A DNA stretch of 64,000 nt, taken from the NCBI RefSeq assembly GCF_000430745.1, contig NZ_AUMP01000006.1:38597-102596 (forward strand), read 5' to 3'. Shown here in pieces: positions 33,707-42,090 of the stretch. Position numbers and translations under genes: made by a program. The stretch is from Fictibacillus gelatini DSM 15865. GTDB taxonomy: Bacteria; Bacillota; Bacilli; Bacillales; Fictibacillaceae. The number at the start of each line of letters is the position of its first letter. Position 1 is the first letter of the stretch. The notes beneath the pieces are model-generated. The model searched no databases. It was not told the DNA's origin and saw only the letters and a list, made by a program, of their open reading frames with translations.

Positions 33707-34042
33707 TTAAGGATGTATATGCACCGGTGTTCCGATTGGTACGGTATGGGCGAGCTCGAGTACGTCGTGGTTGTACATGCGGATGCAGCCGTGGGAGACG
33801 TATTTGCCGATGGATGATGGATTATTCGTGCCATGAATTCCGTAGTGCGGCTTGGACAGTCCCATCCACATCACGCCAAATGGTCCACCCGGATTCGGTG
33901 ATTTATTAATGATTGTAAATGTTCCGACTGGTGTCGGGGTCAACATTTTCCCAATACCAACCGGATATTGCTTGACCAATTTTCCCTCTTTAAACAAGGA
34001 AAGCTGGCGTCTTGTCGTTGAGACGAAAATTTCGTAAGGCAT
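33707..34042 (-). CDS. Minimal L,D-transpeptidase (YkuD domain)
   Basis: The 111-residue protein is a bare YkuD catalytic domain with [22 protein letters not shown]: His70, and the nucleophile Cys86. Such enzymes make 3-3 crosslinks in peptidoglycan or act on spore or cell-wall peptides. It has no signal peptide and no LysM, unlike B. subtilis YkuD, which has an N-terminal LysM. The ribosome site GGAGGTG is separated from ATG 34042 by seven T residues. Confidence 0.9.
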   Translation of the reverse strand: MPYEIFVSTTRRQLSLFKEGKLVKQYPVGIGKMLTPTPVGTFTIINKSPNPGGPFGVMWMGLSKPHYGIHGTNNPSSIGKYVSHGCIRMYNHDVLELAHTVPIGTPVHIHP

Positions 34043-34049
34043 AAAAAAA

Positions 34050-34082
34050 CACCTCCTCTATTACTTTATGTGCGAAGGAGGT
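34050..34082 (-). promoter_or_regulatory. Hairpin that covers the ribosome site of the transpeptidase gene
   Basis: On the minus strand ACCTCCT (34076-34082) can pair with AGGAGGT (34051-34057), which is the ribosome site of the gene at 34042, and seven T follow before the ATG. The element could hide the ribosome site, or end transcripts from the upstream glycosylase gene, or both. The 18-base loop makes the fold only moderately stable. Confidence 0.4.
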
Positions 34083-34132
34083 ATTTGGCGCTTGATCTCG
34101 TCCTATTTTTTATACAAACGTCTGTTTAACTG

Positions 34133-34648
34133 TTATGTTCGCGTTTTCCGTTCTAAAAAGCAGCCTTCTTCATGGGTTGCTGGAATTAATCCGGTTGCCA
34201 TAAGGAAACTTTCTGCCGTAGTTAAACCGACGTGTTTAAACGTCGCCTTCATTGCTTTTTGCTTGTCCTCTTTTCCTTCAGGCAGCTGCTGAAAAAATGA
34301 AAACAGGCTTCCGTATTCACGAATGAGCTGATGGCACCTTTGGGCGTTCTCGATCGTCGCTTCAATTTTCCTCCGATTTCGAATGATCCCTGCATTCTGC
34401 ATCAATTCCTCAACCTTTTCCTTGCCATATTGCATGACTGTTTTAATATGAAACTGCGAAAAGGCCTCCCTGAAATTTTCCCGTTTATGCAAAATCGTCC
34501 GCCAGCTTAATCCCGCCTGGAAAATCTCTAACGTCAGGAATTCAAACAGTTGGTCATCATCCGTTACTCCTCTCCCCCATTCTTCATCATGGTAGCTTCT
34601 TAATAAGTCGTCCTCTTCGCCCCATCTGCATCGTTTGATCTCATTCAT
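34133..34648 (-). CDS. tag: DNA-3-methyladenine glycosylase I
   Basis: The 171-residue protein matches Tag: RCRWGEEDDLLRSYHDEEWGRGVTDDDQLFEFLTLEIFQAGLSW at the start, then RNRRKIEATIENA and AESFLMATGLIP...HEEGC near the end. The zinc ligands of the family (Cys near the start, His in the YHDEEWG motif, His and Cys in HEEGC) are present. Tag removes 3-methyladenine from alkylated DNA. ATG 34648 is spaced 6 bases from GGGG; the earlier ATG at 34654 touches that site. Confidence 0.93.
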   Translation of the reverse strand: MNEIKRCRWGEEDDLLRSYHDEEWGRGVTDDDQLFEFLTLEIFQAGLSWRTILHKRENFREAFSQFHIKTVMQYGKEKVEELMQNAGIIRNRRKIEATIENAQRCHQLIREYGSLFSFFQQLPEGKEDKQKAMKATFKHVGLTTAESFLMATGLIPATHEEGCFLERKTRT

Positions 34649-34698
34649 TGTCATCCCCTCTTTTTCTGTGTTTTTAACCCTCGATCTTTCGGTTGTGC

Positions 34699-35244
34699 TT
34701 ATTTTGTTTTTCGAACATCGGAAAATGGATAAATGACGAACTCTGAACGTCCTTCGATACGTTTTAAATTAATTAAGCCGAGTCCATTTCTAGAGTCCAT
34801 GCTTTTCAAACGGTTATCTCCCATTACGAACGCTTTCCCTTTAGGTACTTTTATTGGGCCAAAGTCTTCTGTTAAATAAAGCCCCAGGCTCCTTGCTTCT
34901 ATTTTATTCGGACGCAAATACGGTTCGTTTACGCGTTTACCATTGACGTATAGTGAATCATTCTTCATTTGAATAACATCTCCGTCCAAACCGATAACCC
35001 GTTTTACATAGCGTTTGTCTTGCCCTTTAATAATGACGATATCGCCTTTTTTCGGTTCAGACAACGTGTAAATAATTTTATTGACATACAGTTTGTCATG
35101 ATTATGCAACGTTGGAGACATTGATGTCCCTTCTACTAAATACGGGGCAAATAAATAGGTCTTAATAATAAAAACGAATATGAGTGCCAGCAAAATGGAC
35201 TTCACCCATGTCAATAGTTCACTTTTCTTCTTTTTTCGTTCCAT
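34699..35244 (-). CDS. lepB: Type I signal peptidase
   Basis: The 181-residue protein has one N-terminal membrane anchor (residues about 13-35) and the serine/lysine protease core. Ser41 in EGTSMSPTL is the nucleophile, Lys81 in RYVKRVIG the general base, and MGDNRLKSMDSR is the third family box. It is a short Gram-positive SipS/SipT-type enzyme that removes signal peptides at the outer membrane face. Confidence 0.95.
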   Translation of the reverse strand: MERKKKKSELLTWVKSILLALIFVFIIKTYLFAPYLVEGTSMSPTLHNHDKLYVNKIIYTLSEPKKGDIVIIKGQDKRYVKRVIGLDGDVIQMKNDSLYVNGKRVNEPYLRPNKIEARSLGLYLTEDFGPIKVPKGKAFVMGDNRLKSMDSRNGLGLINLKRIEGRSEFVIYPFSDVRKTK

Positions 35245-35264
35245 TTGCTTTTATCACTCCTTTT

Positions 35265-35672
35265 TTAATCGGGTGCGACAATTTCTACTTTAATTCGATT
35301 CGGATCTTCGAAAAATACAGCATAGTGTGATGGCCCGCCCGCATATGGATAACGGTCTTCATACAGCAAGGGAATCCCTTTCTCCTTTAGCTTGCCCGCT
35401 ATTTCATCAACAAAATTACGCGATTTTCCCCAAAAAGCAAGATGGTTCAATCCCGTTGCGCACCGGTGATAAGAGATATGCTTATACTTGTCTTTTGTTT
35501 GCACGAATACGAGATACGTGTCCCCCAGCTTCCAACTTATGCCGTCGGGCCATGTTTGAAAGCGGGTAAACCCTAGTTCCGTTAAAATCCATCCCCAAAA
35601 AGCAGCGGATTCCTCAAGATTTGTAACATTGATTTCAATATGGTGCAATATATTTGTTTTTGATTGTGCCAT
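35265..35672 (-). CDS. VOC-family protein
   Basis: The 135-residue protein has the VOC fold pattern: ILHHIEINVTNLEESAAFWGWILTELGF, GLNHLAFWGKSRNFVDEI and HYAVFFEDPNRIKVEIVAP, with two His and a Glu where metal ligands are expected. It lies 20 bases upstream of the signal peptidase gene in the same direction. The substrate is unknown. Confidence 0.85.
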   Translation of the reverse strand: MAQSKTNILHHIEINVTNLEESAAFWGWILTELGFTRFQTWPDGISWKLGDTYLVFVQTKDKYKHISYHRCATGLNHLAFWGKSRNFVDEIAGKLKEKGIPLLYEDRYPYAGGPSHYAVFFEDPNRIKVEIVAPD

Positions 35673-35787
35673 ACATTCCCTCTACTAGTTTATTAAATGA
35701 ATCTTATTTCCATGTTCTAATTATTGTAAAGTTTTCGTAACGATTCTTAACTTAAGTCCTACACCTATTCCAAAATAGATCAAATAA

Positions 35788-36297
35788 TCATAAAAGCTGA
35801 GCATTGCGTATACGGACCATTGAAAAGTGGAGGCTTGAATGAATTAATGCATTTTTTAGCGGGACGAGTGACGGCGTAATCCTCAATTCTACATCTGCTT
35901 CTACTAAACGTTGCAATAAGCTTCCGACCGGCTTCCTATCAATTGGCTGAACTTCTTCATGAGAAACATAATATCCTGCACCGCGGTCGAGACAATAAAA
36001 GGAACTTTCCGGAAAATGATACACATAAAGCTTTGTCGTCATTATTTTTTCTAACCACTTTCCTTCAATTGCAACGATCTTTTTTGCAGTTGAATGTGAA
36101 AAAAACGTAAGCTGATCTTCGGTTGTTGTTGTTTCAATAGCCCAATAGCCGATCCTTGGACAATCACGCGGGAAAAAATAGAGTGGCGCCCGTTCTTCAT
36201 CAATGGCCCAGACCATTGATGGCTTATCAGGATACGCGGGATGGTGCCTCGGTATAAAACTTTGAATCGTTGGATCCTCGCTAAAATGAAAAAGCAT
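35788..36297 (-). CDS. DUF6886-family protein
   Basis: The 169-residue protein begins MLFHFSEDPTIQSFIPR and continues with VWAIDEERAPLYFFPRDCPRIGYWA, a pattern of a widespread but uncharacterised Bacillaceae family (DUF6886). There is no signal or membrane segment. ATG 36297 follows GAGGGGG; five upstream residues in the open frame are not supported. Confidence 0.75.
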   Translation of the reverse strand: MLFHFSEDPTIQSFIPRHHPAYPDKPSMVWAIDEERAPLYFFPRDCPRIGYWAIETTTTEDQLTFFSHSTAKKIVAIEGKWLEKIMTTKLYVYHFPESSFYCLDRGAGYYVSHEEVQPIDRKPVGSLLQRLVEADVELRITPSLVPLKNALIHSSLHFSMVRIRNAQLL

Positions 36298-36398
36298 ATA
36301 TATCCCCCTCACTCATTATTTCCTTATAAATGCGCCGAATTCCTCCTTTAGTCCTATAAAAAAAGCGCAGGTTTCCCTTGCGCCTTTCCATTATTTTA

Positions 36399-36755
36399 TT
36401 AAATTGCCTTCATTTCCATAAACTCGATCATTTCGCCATCCGGACCTTTATAAAAGGCGGACTTCCAATCTTTCTTAATCCGGTATGGTCCTTCTGCTGG
36501 AACGAACCCGCGGTTTCCAAGTTCGTTCATTAATTGCCCAAGATCGTTCACTAAAAACGCGAGATGAGCTGAAGCGGGAGGACGCCCATCCGATCCTTCA
36601 ATTAGCTCGATGCATAACCCATCCCCCGCTAAAAACACTATTTTTTCGTCCATAAAAGACATTCGCTCTATCACTTTCAAATGGAGAAACGTTTGATAAA
36701 ATTCAACTGATGCTTCAAGATGGCTTACATCAATTCCATAATGATGGACTCGCAT
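36399..36755 (-). CDS. VOC-family protein
   Basis: The 118-residue protein is a small glyoxalase-fold protein: HHYGIDVSHLEASVEFYQTFLHLKV, SAHLAFLVNDLGQLMNELGNRGF and SAFYKGPDGEMIEFMEM. The conserved His and Glu residues suggest metal binding. It is followed by a hairpin (36363-36381 region, not strong). AGAGGTG precedes the GTG/ATG start pair. It sits 12 bases after the QueA-like gene and is probably co-transcribed with it. Confidence 0.82.
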   Translation of the reverse strand: MRVHHYGIDVSHLEASVEFYQTFLHLKVIERMSFMDEKIVFLAGDGLCIELIEGSDGRPPASAHLAFLVNDLGQLMNELGNRGFVPAEGPYRIKKDWKSAFYKGPDGEMIEFMEMKAI

Positions 36756-36767
36756 CACTTCACCTCT

Positions 36768-37799
36768 TTAAATAATTAAATTCATATCGCCAAATTCATG
36801 CCATAAATAGTTCATTTGAATCGCTTCCTGATAGGCCCTGTACAAATGGTTCTTTTTTACAAAGGCAGATAACAAATCTAAATGGCTCGCTTCCGGTTCA
36901 TGTAGTCCAGTAATTAATCCGTCAACGACCTTCAGCTTTGTTTTTTCGTGAATGTATAAATTGGTCCAACCACTTTGTGCCTGGACGATTCCCTTTTCGT
37001 CAGCCGCGCTTTCAAGGGACCTGACGACCGTTGTCCCGACAGCAATGATCCTTCCCCCATTTGCTTTTGTTTCAGCAATCGCTTCAGCTGCCTCTTGCGG
37101 CAGATGGTATTCTTCGTAGTTTTCCCGTGGGCCTAAATGCCACTTATCATCAAGCAAATAGCTTAATCCGGTATGAAGCTGGATGAAGACGATCCGCACC
37201 CCCTTTTTCTGCAAGCGAAATAACAATTCCCAGCTGAAAGCGCGCCCTGCTGACGGCATTTCAACAGATCCAGGTGCTGTTCCATAGACGGTCTGATAAT
37301 AATCAAGATCCCACGGCTTCTCAATATACTCATAGCGGATCGGCTGGCCGATTGCATAAATTTGATCGTACAGGTCGGAGCAGCATAAGTTGAACTCCAG
37401 TGTGACAAAAGGAGCATCTTGATGGGTCTTGATAACCGTTGCGGATAATACCGGGGAGAAACAAATCTGTTCTCCGATGTTCATTTCTTCACGGACGGCC
37501 AGCGCCTCCCAGACCTTCTCGCTTTTCCGATGGGCGAGCCGGATTTCTACTTCCCGACCCTCCTCTTTTTTCAATGTTCCTTTTAAAACGGCCGGGACCG
37601 TACGGCTTGAATTCAGTACGACAAGGTCTCCTTTTTCTAAATAGCGATCAAGCTTATAAAATTGTGCATGCTCTCGATCCCCTGTTTCTTTATGAAGAAC
37701 CATCATCCGCACATAATCGCGGCGAATCCCCCTTCTCTCCGGCGGCATTTTCGCATTTAATTCTTCCGGCAATGAGAAATTGATCGCAGACACCGCCAT
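36768..37799 (-). CDS. QueA-like protein (tRNA ribosyltransferase-isomerase family), divergent
   Basis: The 343-residue protein aligns with QueA over its full length (NAKMPPERRG, GDLVVLNSSRTVPAVLKG, DYYQTVYGTAPGSVEMPSAGRAFSWELL, IIAVGTTVVRSLESAA, FGDMNLII). QueA makes epoxyqueuosine in tRNA from SAM. Some core motifs differ: the normal APTAGLHF is MPSAGRAFSW, and the LHVGAGTFxPV loop is LHTGLSYLLDDKW. The gene is not next to tgt or ruvB but forms an operon with a short-chain dehydrogenase and a VOC protein. It is probably a paralogue with another task. Confidence 0.78.
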   Translation of the reverse strand: MAVSAINFSLPEELNAKMPPERRGIRRDYVRMMVLHKETGDREHAQFYKLDRYLEKGDLVVLNSSRTVPAVLKGTLKKEEGREVEIRLAHRKSEKVWEALAVREEMNIGEQICFSPVLSATVIKTHQDAPFVTLEFNLCCSDLYDQIYAIGQPIRYEYIEKPWDLDYYQTVYGTAPGSVEMPSAGRAFSWELLFRLQKKGVRIVFIQLHTGLSYLLDDKWHLGPRENYEEYHLPQEAAEAIAETKANGGRIIAVGTTVVRSLESAADEKGIVQAQSGWTNLYIHEKTKLKVVDGLITGLHEPEASHLDLLSAFVKKNHLYRAYQEAIQMNYLWHEFGDMNLII

Positions 37800-38524
37800 T
37801 AGTTCCCGCTCCCTTCTAGTGAAAACTCCTGGGCGCTAAACCGCTTACCATTGACTCCTTTTGCGCGATCAGAGGCAAGATAGCCGAACACATGTACAAT
37901 ATCATTCGGATTGGCGAGCTCGTAATCGCAATCTGGTACGGCGAGCGCATGCATTTCTGTATCCATCTCACCGGGGTCAACCATGTTCACGCGGACTCCC
38001 GTTTCACTCACTTCATCCGCCCACGTTTCGGTCAAACCTTCAAGTGCAAACTTCGAGATTCCATAGGCACCCCAGCCTGCATAACCAACATTGCCAGCCT
38101 CCGATGTCACATTGATGATGCTTCCTTCATTGCGCTGCAACATAGCCGGGAGCACCCGTCTTGTAACGAGGAACGGGCCAATCGCATTCACGCGCAAAAC
38201 ATCGGCAAAATCTTCTTCAGGATAATCAAGCAAATATGGCATCGGGCTTGGCCCGAGCATTGAGGCATTATTAATAAGAACATCAATCTTCCCGAAACGG
38301 TCTTCAGTCATTGCGACAAACCGTTCTACATCGCGTGCGACTGATGCATCCGCAACGACCGCCAACACCTCTGCCCCGAGTTTTTCCGCTTCCTGTTGAA
38401 CTTCTCTTAGCTTTTCTTCCCCTCTCGCACAGATCGCAAGTTGATGCCCTTTTTGCGCAAAATATAGCGTCAATGCTCTTCCTAATCCTTTAGAAGCCCC
38501 TGTAATCATTACTACTTTTGCCAT
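37799..38524 (-). CDS. Short-chain dehydrogenase/reductase
   Basis: The 241-residue protein has the SDR signatures TGASKGLG (nucleotide binding), NNAS, a catalytic Ser in INVTSEAG and YGISK (Tyr-Lys pair). The acceptor of hydride is unknown. Its stop codon overlaps the start of the QueA-like gene, so the two are translated together. GAGGAT lies before the ATG. Confidence 0.9.
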   Translation of the reverse strand: MAKVVMITGASKGLGRALTLYFAQKGHQLAICARGEEKLREVQQEAEKLGAEVLAVVADASVARDVERFVAMTEDRFGKIDVLINNASMLGPSPMPYLLDYPEEDFADVLRVNAIGPFLVTRRVLPAMLQRNEGSIINVTSEAGNVGYAGWGAYGISKFALEGLTETWADEVSETGVRVNMVDPGEMDTEMHALAVPDCDYELANPNDIVHVFGYLASDRAKGVNGKRFSAQEFSLEGSGN

Positions 38525-38662
38525 CTCAAGATCCTCCTTAAAGTTATTTTAAATACTTTTTATACTTTTATATTTAATAAGTTATTTACATTATAATCGT
38601 ACTAATTTTCAGACGTCAATCTTTTCGTGTGAAAATTTTTCGACAAGAGGTGCACTAAAAAA

Positions 38663-38682
38663 AGCTGCCAAAGAAGGCAGCT
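38663..38682. terminator. Terminator between the SDR promoter region and the RND gene
   Basis: AGCTGCC (38663-38669) pairs with GGCAGCT (38676-38682), with A and T runs on the two sides. It lies 4 bases after the RND gene stop and serves that gene on the minus strand. Confidence 0.88.
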
Positions 38683-38686
38683 TTTT

Positions 38687-41600
38687 TTATACACTCGCTT
38701 TTGAAACAGTTTCTTTTTTCCTCTTGCGTTGAAACAGGTTCGTTAACTTTTCGAGGATCTCGTAAATCACAGGTATGACAATCAACGTCAGGAGAGTTGA
38801 TACGGTTAAACCGCCGATGACGACTACACCTAAACTCTTAGAAACAAGGCTTCCATTATCTTCACTGAAGAGAAGAGGAATCATCGCACAAATGGTAGCA
38901 ACAGCCGTCATCATGATCGGACGAAGGCGAATGGCACCCGCTTCAAGAATGGCTTCCCGTGTAGATAATCCTTTCGCTTTTTGCTGCTGAACACGGTCAA
39001 TTAATACAATTGCATTCGTTACGACAATGCCAATGAGCATTAGTGCGCCTATTAACGCGGACGGATCCACTTGTATTTTTGAAATGACAAGACCGAGTAT
39101 CGCCCCAACCGCTGCCAGCGGAAGGGAGAACAGGATCGCAAACGGTGCCCGTGCCTGGCCAAACGTAATGACCATGACCAGGTAAACGATCGCGATCGCC
39201 ACTCCCATTGCCTGGAACAGGTCAGCAAATTCTTTGTTCATTTCCTCGGTTGCCCCGGCAACGCTTACTTTTACACCGGATGGCTTCTTCAATTTGTTTA
39301 ACATTTTCGTAATGTCTGTATTGACTTGCTTAACATTTTTCCCGGTGATGACTGCTGATACTTGCAAATACTCTTTTCCGTCTTTATGGAATTCTTTCGA
39401 TTTAGCCGGTTCGAATTTTAAGGAGGCGACATCCTTTAATTTGACGGGACCGGCTGTTTGAGAGACGATTGCCGTATTTAATAAATCCTCTCTGTCTTTT
39501 GTTTTTGATAGATCATAGCTTATTTTTACCGGCAAGTCTTCACCGCCGATGGTTAATTGGCCGACAGGCGTTTTTCCGACAAGCGCGCGCACTTGATTGC
39601 CTATGTCTTCGGCGGACAACCCTTTCGCCTGCGCTTTTTTCTGGTCGACGTTAAGCCGCCATTCGTTTTTCAAGTCTTCATAGTTCGACTCGACTTTATC
39701 AAGGCCTTTCATTTCCTCCATTTTCTTTTTCAGTTCGATGGCTGTTGGCACGAGATCCTTTTTATTTTCCGCTGTAACGTTCAACGTCACTTTATCGGAT
39801 CCAGATCCGCCCATCATGCTTGCTTTGCTTGTTGAAATTTGAGCGGGCTTATAGTCATTTGCAAGTGATTTAACCTTCTTAATGAACGCATCTGCATTTG
39901 CGCCTTTTTTCATTTTAACGGTAAGCGTAGCAATGTTATCCGTTTGCGCCTCCCCGAATTGGGCCATATCTTCGTCTGTCCCGACTTGTGAGATCGTCGT
40001 CTCTACTCCTTTTAAGCCCTTTAATTCATCTTCAAGGCGAAATGCCCCATTCTTTATATCCTCGAACTTCATGTCTTCCGGATATTCCATTTTCACCTGG
40101 ACCATACTTTCATCAGCTGAAGAGATCGTCCCGGTGGGCAACATGACATACATGGCAATTGAACCGACGAACATCGCTAAACATAAAACACAAACGATAA
40201 TTTTATGGTTCAGTGACCATTTTAAAGCAGATAAGTAGCGCTCAGGCTTTTTAAAGGAATGGGATTTCACCTTTTTCAACAAAACGAAACTCATTAATGG
40301 CACAACAGTCAATGCGACAATTAGAGAGGCTAAAAGCGAGTATACGACTGTTAACGCAAACGGTTTGAAAAATACGCCGATAAATCCTTCAACGAGTCCA
40401 ATTGGCAAAAATACGGCAATCGTCGTAATCGTCGAGGATGTAATCGCAACAGCCACTTCTTTTACTGAATCAATGATCAGTTCTTTCGACCGTTCACCCG
40501 TCTGCAGCCTCCGGTATATATTTTCAATAACGACGATGCTGTCATCGACTAGCCGGCCGACAGCAACCGCAAGTCCTCCAAGTGTAAGGATGTTGAGTGT
40601 AATGCCTGATTTCTCTAAGAGAATAAGTGTAATAAAAATCGAAAGCGGGATACTGACAATTGCGATAATCGTAGACTTAAAGTTTCGCAGGAAAAGCAAG
40701 ATGACGACGGAAGCAAACAAAGCTCCTAAAGCGACTTCTTTTGCCATCCGCATAACTGAGTCGTAAACGGATTGAGAAGTAGAATAAATGTCTTCCAGAT
40801 GATACTTGCCATCAAATTGTTTATTAATCGCTTTCAACTTTTCCTTGACATCTTTTCCAACTTGAACGGCGTTTCCGCTATCTTCTTTGGTCACAGCAAT
40901 ATACATTGCTTCTTTTCCATCGACCCTTGTAACGGAATTGTTCGTTTGTTGTTTCGTTACATCGGCAACGTCTTTTAGCACGACATGAGGAGCAACCGGC
41001 AATTCTTTTAATTCATTTAAGTCTTTCATTTTTCCAACGACGCGCAAAGAGTTCGTTTTTCCATTCAACGTAATATCACCGGCAGGGAAGGAAATATTCT
41101 TCCCTTTCAAAGCGGCTATAATTTGCGGCATAGTTACTTTTTTAGCCAGCATTTCCTTTTCGTTCAATTCAATGGATATCTCCCGGGCAGACTTTCCATA
41201 TAGCGTTACATCCCCTACACCGTCAATGCTTTCAAGCTGGGAAATGGCAACATCTTCGATTTCTTTTTGGTCGTCAGTTGTAAATTTTCCTTCCTTATTA
41301 ATTGCAATCTGTTCGATCGGAATCATCGATGTATTTAATTGCACGACATATGGCTTTTTTACTCCATCGGGAAGAGGAAAACTGTTCACGATACTTTCAA
41401 CTTCCCTCTTAGCTTCTTTCATATCCGTTTTAACGCCAAATGATAGGTCAATTTTAGAGATTCCTTGATTAGTAGTCGATACAATCGATTCTAAATGCTT
41501 TACATTTCTTAAATCTTTTTCAAGCGGGCTTGTGATCGATTTCGCCATCGACCCGGTGTCCATTCCATCAGCTAACGTCGTAATGGTAACCACCGGATTA

Positions 41601-41725
41601 TCGAGGCTTGGGAGAAATTCCATCGAAAGTTTATTTCCCGACAGAATTCCCATTATAGATATGATAAAAACCATAATGACGATCGCGGCACGGTTCTTCA
41701 TAGAAAATTTTGTTAAGTGCAGCAT
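38687..41725 (-). CDS. RND-family efflux transporter (SwrC/AcrB-like)
   Basis: The 1012-residue protein has the RND plan: one N-terminal helix, a large outer domain, six helices around 320-530 with GGLAVAVGRLVDDSIVVIENIYRRL, a second outer domain, and six C-terminal helices with LIGIVVTNAIVLIDRVQ. The intramembrane Asp pair of the proton relay (VDDSIV) is present. It resembles SwrC (YerP), which exports surfactin-type lipopeptides in B. subtilis. A promoter candidate (TTGTAT-N17-TAAAAT) lies in the upstream gap. No adaptor or outer membrane gene is near, as expected in Gram-positives. Confidence 0.92.
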   Translation of the reverse strand: MLHLTKFSMKNRAAIVIMVFIISIMGILSGNKLSMEFLPSLDNPVVTITTLADGMDTGSMAKSITSPLEKDLRNVKHLESIVSTTNQGISKIDLSFGVKTDMKEAKREVESIVNSFPLPDGVKKPYVVQLNTSMIPIEQIAINKEGKFTTDDQKEIEDVAISQLESIDGVGDVTLYGKSAREISIELNEKEMLAKKVTMPQIIAALKGKNISFPAGDITLNGKTNSLRVVGKMKDLNELKELPVAPHVVLKDVADVTKQQTNNSVTRVDGKEAMYIAVTKEDSGNAVQVGKDVKEKLKAINKQFDGKYHLEDIYSTSQSVYDSVMRMAKEVALGALFASVVILLFLRNFKSTIIAIVSIPLSIFITLILLEKSGITLNILTLGGLAVAVGRLVDDSIVVIENIYRRLQTGERSKELIIDSVKEVAVAITSSTITTIAVFLPIGLVEGFIGVFFKPFALTVVYSLLASLIVALTVVPLMSFVLLKKVKSHSFKKPERYLSALKWSLNHKIIVCVLCLAMFVGSIAMYVMLPTGTISSADESMVQVKMEYPEDMKFEDIKNGAFRLEDELKGLKGVETTISQVGTDEDMAQFGEAQTDNIATLTVKMKKGANADAFIKKVKSLANDYKPAQISTSKASMMGGSGSDKVTLNVTAENKKDLVPTAIELKKKMEEMKGLDKVESNYEDLKNEWRLNVDQKKAQAKGLSAEDIGNQVRALVGKTPVGQLTIGGEDLPVKISYDLSKTKDREDLLNTAIVSQTAGPVKLKDVASLKFEPAKSKEFHKDGKEYLQVSAVITGKNVKQVNTDITKMLNKLKKPSGVKVSVAGATEEMNKEFADLFQAMGVAIAIVYLVMVITFGQARAPFAILFSLPLAAVGAILGLVISKIQVDPSALIGALMLIGIVVTNAIVLIDRVQQQKAKGLSTREAILEAGAIRLRPIMMTAVATICAMIPLLFSEDNGSLVSKSLGVVVIGGLTVSTLLTLIVIPVIYEILEKLTNLFQRKRKKETVSKASV

Positions 41726-42090
41726 ATACTGCCTCCTTTTTTATTTTCATCTTCCAATAAAAAGAAATACAGCCACATTTTATTATGCTAGAGATTGAAA
41801 TACAACATATTTCTTTCCAAATTAATAAAATGATTACATTTGTCACTTTTCCCTATGACAAAACTCATCATAATAAAAAATAAACCGCCCCTCTCGCCTT
41901 TTTTATGTAAAAATTAAAGAAAGTGGCCATATCTGTTCCCCCCTTACTTTTGCACCTCATAGATTATAGATTAGCGGGTTCCTTTCTTTTCCAAAACGTT
42001 CTCGGGGCGTGTCTTTTACTAAGACTTCAGGCGTAGTTGTACTAGAAGGAAAAAAAGTACAGCTGCCTACGATGGTAAGCAGCTGCACTC
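41726..42090. other. Intergenic region between the RND gene and rsiX
   Basis: This 365-base gap holds the RND ribosome site (AAGGAGG), a candidate SigA promoter on the minus strand near 41765-41795 (TTGTAT, then TAAAAT) and the rsiX terminator at 42056-42089. I see no ORF with a ribosome site in the remaining 41830-42050. Confidence 0.5.
42056..42089 (-). terminator. Terminator of sigX-rsiX
   Basis: GCAGCTG-centred arms of 11 bases with one mismatch (42056-42066 and 42079-42089) begin right at the rsiX stop, and a run of T follows on the minus strand. Confidence 0.8.

Noticed and set aside
40365-40766. 133-codon plus-strand ORF opposite the RND gene
   Set aside because: Antisense shadow of a long membrane-protein gene.
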